From the IMG/VR virus record IMGVR_UViG_3300020189_000057, positions 1 through 27,525 of that record: 27,525 nucleotides of DNA, one strand, 5' to 3'. Positions 25,648-27,525 of the stretch are shown here, piece after piece. Position 1 is the stretch's first letter. The number at the start of each line of letters is the position of its first letter. The position numbers and the translations under genes were made by a program. The notes beneath the pieces are model-generated. The model was not told where the DNA came from. It saw only the letters and a list, made by a program, of their open reading frames with translations, and searched no databases. This DNA is from a virus.

Positions 25648-26442
25648 ATGTTTGGAACACATTTTTATCATCAGAAGCTAAGGAAAAGTGTTGCTGTATT
25701 TGGTACACTTTTTAATAACCTTTATGTTATCCGTTCTAACTCTTCTGGTCAGGTCATATCGCAGGTTAAAGTCCCACTATCATACGCACCCCAGCGTAAG
25801 TTTCTTGATCGTATTAGATCCCAACCAGATCTAATTGAAGATTCTAAAGTGGCGTTGAAACTACCTCGTATGTCTTTCGAGATAACTACCATCGGATATG
25901 ATCCAGCAAGGCAGCTGCAAAAAACTAATAACTTCACACAGACTGGCACGGGTTACGGTAATAGGAATAAGTTCTATAGTTTTGTTCCTTATAATATAGG
26001 CTTTCAGTTATCAATCTATGCTAAAAATCAGGACGATGCGCTTCAGATTGTAGAACAAATACTTCCTTATTTTAATCCTCAATATGTAGTGACAATGAAG
26101 CCTTTCGATAGTTATCCCGATATAAAAGAGGATGTACCTCTTGCTTTGGTTGGGGTAGATTTTTCTGATGACTATGAAAATGCGTTGGAAGCCAGACGGA
26201 CTATCATTTATACTTTGACCTTTGATATGAGAATTAATTTCTACGGTCCGATTACAGATTCTAAAGTTATTCGTACTGCTCAGACAGATATATATGAAAT
26301 TCAGAGAGGCCTAGCAGATTCAGATCTTCAGGTAGCCTCGTTTAGAACAAGGCCGGATCCATTTGACGTTTCCGCGGACAGTGATTATGGCTTCAACGAT
26401 TCGTCTGATTACGACTATCTATTTAACTTTGATAGCACATAG
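25648..26442 (+). CDS. gp15: Tail completion / sheath stabiliser protein, T4 gp15 homologue
   Basis: A 264-residue protein homologous to T4 gp15 (272 residues), which forms the ring that caps the tail tube and sheath and connects it to the neck. Diagnostic stretches are the N-terminal MFGTHFYHQKLRKSVAVFGT, NLYVIRSNSSGQVISQVKVP then LSYAPQRKFL, a KLPRMSFEITTIGYDPARQL segment, and DALQIVEQILPYFNPQYVVT then MKPFDSYPDIKEDVPL. All are highly conserved in the family. The C-terminal 30 residues are rich in Asp and Ser (SADSDYGFNDSSDYDYLFNF) and look like a flexible acidic tail not present in T4. AAGG precedes the ATG, and the stop overlaps the ribosome-binding site of the next gene. Confidence 0.93.
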   Translation: MFGTHFYHQKLRKSVAVFGTLFNNLYVIRSNSSGQVISQVKVPLSYAPQRKFLDRIRSQPDLIEDSKVALKLPRMSFEITTIGYDPARQLQKTNNFTQTGTGYGNRNKFYSFVPYNIGFQLSIYAKNQDDALQIVEQILPYFNPQYVVTMKPFDSYPDIKEDVPLALVGVDFSDDYENALEARRTIIYTLTFDMRINFYGPITDSKVIRTAQTDIYEIQRGLADSDLQVASFRTRPDPFDVSADSDYGFNDSSDYDYLFNFDST

Positions 26443-26451
26443 GAGAAATAA

Positions 26452-26577
26452 ATGAGTGAATGCCCAGATTGCGGACATGAATGTCACGAAGAAACATACC
26501 CCTGTAATGTTGAAGGATGCGAATGCGAATCTTGTACTTGCGGTGAATGTGAGTTGGAACATCCAGAGAAAAGATAA
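26452..26577 (+). CDS. 41-residue cysteine-rich, metallothionein/zinc-knuckle-like protein
   Basis: A short frame that standard length cut-offs miss: ATG at 26452, TAA at 26575-26577. It has nine cysteines (C4, C7, C11, C18, C23, C25, C28, C30, C33) and three histidines (H9, H12, H37), arranged as CPDC, then CECESCTCGEC. This spacing (CxxC, CxC, CxxC) is typical of metal-thiolate clusters or zinc knuckles. The rest is strongly acidic. A good AGGAG site lies at 26441-26445, 6 bp before the ATG, and the stop overlaps the gene 16 ATG (TAATG). These support true translation. Metal binding is inferred from the residues; the role is unknown. Candidates: metal buffering, an assembly cofactor, or a regulator of terminase expression. 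Confidence 0.8.
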   Translation: MSECPDCGHECHEETYPCNVEGCECESCTCGECELEHPEKR

Positions 26578-26927
26578 TGGCAGATAACGCTGATAATGAT
26601 TTTGAATATGCTAGAAGAAATTACCATGACCTGCTAGCAAAAGGCACTGATGCGCTTGAGGAGATGATGGAGGTCGCTCGGGCGACCGAGCACCCGCGGG
26701 CGTTCGAAGTGTTTTCTAATATGATGAAACACGTTGCTGATATTAACGGTAACTTAATAGATCTCCATAAAAAACATAAAGACTATAATAAAGAAGATAA
26801 GCCGGCAGAGGTAGCTAATCAAACTACCAATAATGTGTTTATTGGTTCCACAAGTGACTTACAGCGTATGCTTCTAGATAATGAGGATAAGGTAGTTGAC
26901 ATTAGCGATTACAAGAAAGATGAATGA
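26577..26927 (+). CDS. gp16: Terminase small subunit, T4 gp16 homologue
   Basis: A 116-residue protein homologous to T4 gp16 (164 residues), which recognises concatemeric phage DNA and stimulates the gp17 ATPase/nuclease for headful packaging. The conserved core is EVARATEHPRAFEVF (about residues 32-46), followed by the helix SNMMKHVADINGNLIDLHKK. N-terminal helix: FEYARRNYHDLLAKGTDALE. The C-terminal half contains TTNNVFIGSTSDLQRML, also typical of marine homologues. The codons for the EVARATEHPRA core are unusually GC-rich (CGG, GCG, CCG) and form hairpins. The start overlaps the stop of the cysteine-rich gene by one base, and the end overlaps gene 17 by 8 bp. Confidence 0.92.
   Translation: MADNADNDFEYARRNYHDLLAKGTDALEEMMEVARATEHPRAFEVFSNMMKHVADINGNLIDLHKKHKDYNKEDKPAEVANQTTNNVFIGSTSDLQRMLLDNEDKVVDISDYKKDE
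26672..26700 (+). other. GC-rich hairpin island inside gene 16, candidate packaging site
   Basis: In 26672-26702, 26 of 31 bases are G or C. GGTCGC (26672-26677) pairs perfectly with GCGACC (26682-26687) around loop TCGG. The overlapping GCTCGG (26676-26681) pairs perfectly with CCGAGC (26686-26691) around a GNRA-type loop GCGA. The two are mutually exclusive. CCCGCGGG (26693-26700) is a perfect palindrome. In T4, a packaging-related recognition sequence has been placed in gene 16, so a pac-like role is plausible but unproven. Confidence 0.55.
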
Positions 26928-27525
26928 CACATATCTAGGTAATATTAATATTAAGCGTGATGGTGTTGTTCATAATTTCGCAAGAGATGAAGTTATAGAG
27001 TATAGCAAATGTTTGAAGGATCCTGGATATTTTGCTAAGCATTACTGTAAAATTATACACCTAGACTTGGGGCTAGTACCCTTTGAGCTCTATCCATATC
27101 AGGAGCAGATGTTTGATAAATTCAATTCTAATAGATTTAACATTGTACTTGCTTGTCGCCAATCTGGTAAGTCTATTTCTAGCGTGGCTTATCTTTTGTG
27201 GTATGCGATATTCCATCCAGAAAAAGTTATTGCCATTTTGGCGAACAAAGGTGCTACGGCACAGGAGATGCTCGGAAGAGTAACACTGATGCTAGAGAAC
27301 TTACCATTCTTTTTGCAGCCAGGATGCAAAGCGCTGAATAAAAGATCCATAGAGTTTAGTAATAACTCCCGAATTGTCTCTGCAGCAACATCAGGTAGTT
27401 CTATTCGTGGTATGTCGGTCAATCTACTATATCTGGACGAATTTGCATTTGTAGAGAATGCTGCAGAGTTCTATACCTCTACCTATCCGGTTATTTCATC
27501 AGGTAAGGATACAAAGGTTATTGTT
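26920..27525 (+). CDS. gp17: Terminase large subunit, T4 gp17 homologue (5' part, cut by window edge)
   Basis: The first 202 residues of the packaging motor ATPase/nuclease, homologous to T4 gp17 (610 residues). The adenine-binding region YPYQEQMF (about 58-65) is followed by the Walker A-like ACRQSGKS (C79 to S85, K84), equivalent to the T4 SRQLGKT motif. TSGSSIRGMSVNLLYLDEFAF carries Walker B, with D173 and the catalytic-type E174. The C-terminal ATPase part and the whole nuclease domain lie beyond the window. The start at 26920 overlaps the end of gene 16 by 8 bp. The ATG at 26924 in another frame stops after four codons, so 26920 is the supported start. The frame is open to the last base of the window. 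Confidence 0.93.
   Translation, partial: MNDTYLGNINIKRDGVVHNFARDEVIEYSKCLKDPGYFAKHYCKIIHLDLGLVPFELYPYQEQMFDKFNSNRFNIVLACRQSGKSISSVAYLLWYAIFHPEKVIAILANKGATAQEMLGRVTLMLENLPFFLQPGCKALNKRSIEFSNNSRIVSAATSGSSIRGMSVNLLYLDEFAFVENAAEFYTSTYPVISSGKDTKVIV

Noticed and set aside
26896-26924. TTGACA at the end of gene 16 as a sigma70 promoter for gene 17
   Set aside because: No acceptable -10 element lies 16-18 bp downstream, and the region is coding with an 8-bp overlap between genes 16 and 17.
26924-26938. ATG at 26924 as the start of gene 17
   Set aside because: That frame reaches a stop after four codons. The frame starting at 26920 gives the conserved terminase sequence.

Overview
The window is a continuous late (virion) gene segment of a T4-like myovirus. 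The strongest evidence is the block at 23449-27525, which has the T4 order gene 13, 14, 15, 16, 17: neck proteins, tail completion protein, and small and large terminase subunits. Three exact copies of the T4 late promoter sequence TATAAATA sit at gene boundaries. The low GC content, the collagen-like GYTGS fibre, the NLYYTTAR fibre repeats and the small inserts between genes 14 and 16 fit a marine T4-like phage of the pelagiphage/cyanophage type. No photosynthesis or other host-diagnostic gene is visible, so the host is not assigned. All genes are on the + strand, packed with 0-15 bp gaps or short overlaps. No gap exceeds about 70 bp, and no tRNA, CRISPR array, insertion sequence or integrase is seen.

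Layout. 3-233: the 3' end of a structural gene. 244-8317: a 1812-residue repetitive fibre protein, then three smaller fibre-associated proteins. 8321-13540: a 1739-residue propeller-like virion protein. 13544-15445: a collagen-like fibre. 15452-18432: six small, mutually similar proteins, probably jelly-roll paralogues. 18436-20397: a beta-sandwich protein and a glycine-rich adhesin. 20416-23415: a 999-residue protein with three glycosyltransferase domains and its own late promoter. 23449-27525: the neck and packaging module, also starting at a late promoter, with three small inserted genes.

Most unusual content. (1) Five cupredoxin-like modules lie in three nearby virion proteins. Each keeps a complete His...Cys-x2-His-x2-Met type-1 copper ligand set with amicyanin-like spacing, and one module is circularly permuted inside a propeller-like protein. 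(2) A 41-residue protein with nine cysteines (26452-26577) sits between gene 15 and gene 16. (3) A GC-rich island with two mutually exclusive perfect hairpins and an 8-bp palindrome lies inside gene 16, where a packaging-recognition site would be plausible. (4) A basic 97-residue protein begins with a sequence resembling the T4 capsid targeting peptide plus prohead protease site.

How the genes work together (inference). The first 20 kb would make the adsorption apparatus: long fibres, a collagen-like stalk and exchangeable tip proteins. The glycosyltransferase could modify those proteins or host glycans. Genes 13-17 close the head, join it to the tail and drive DNA packaging.
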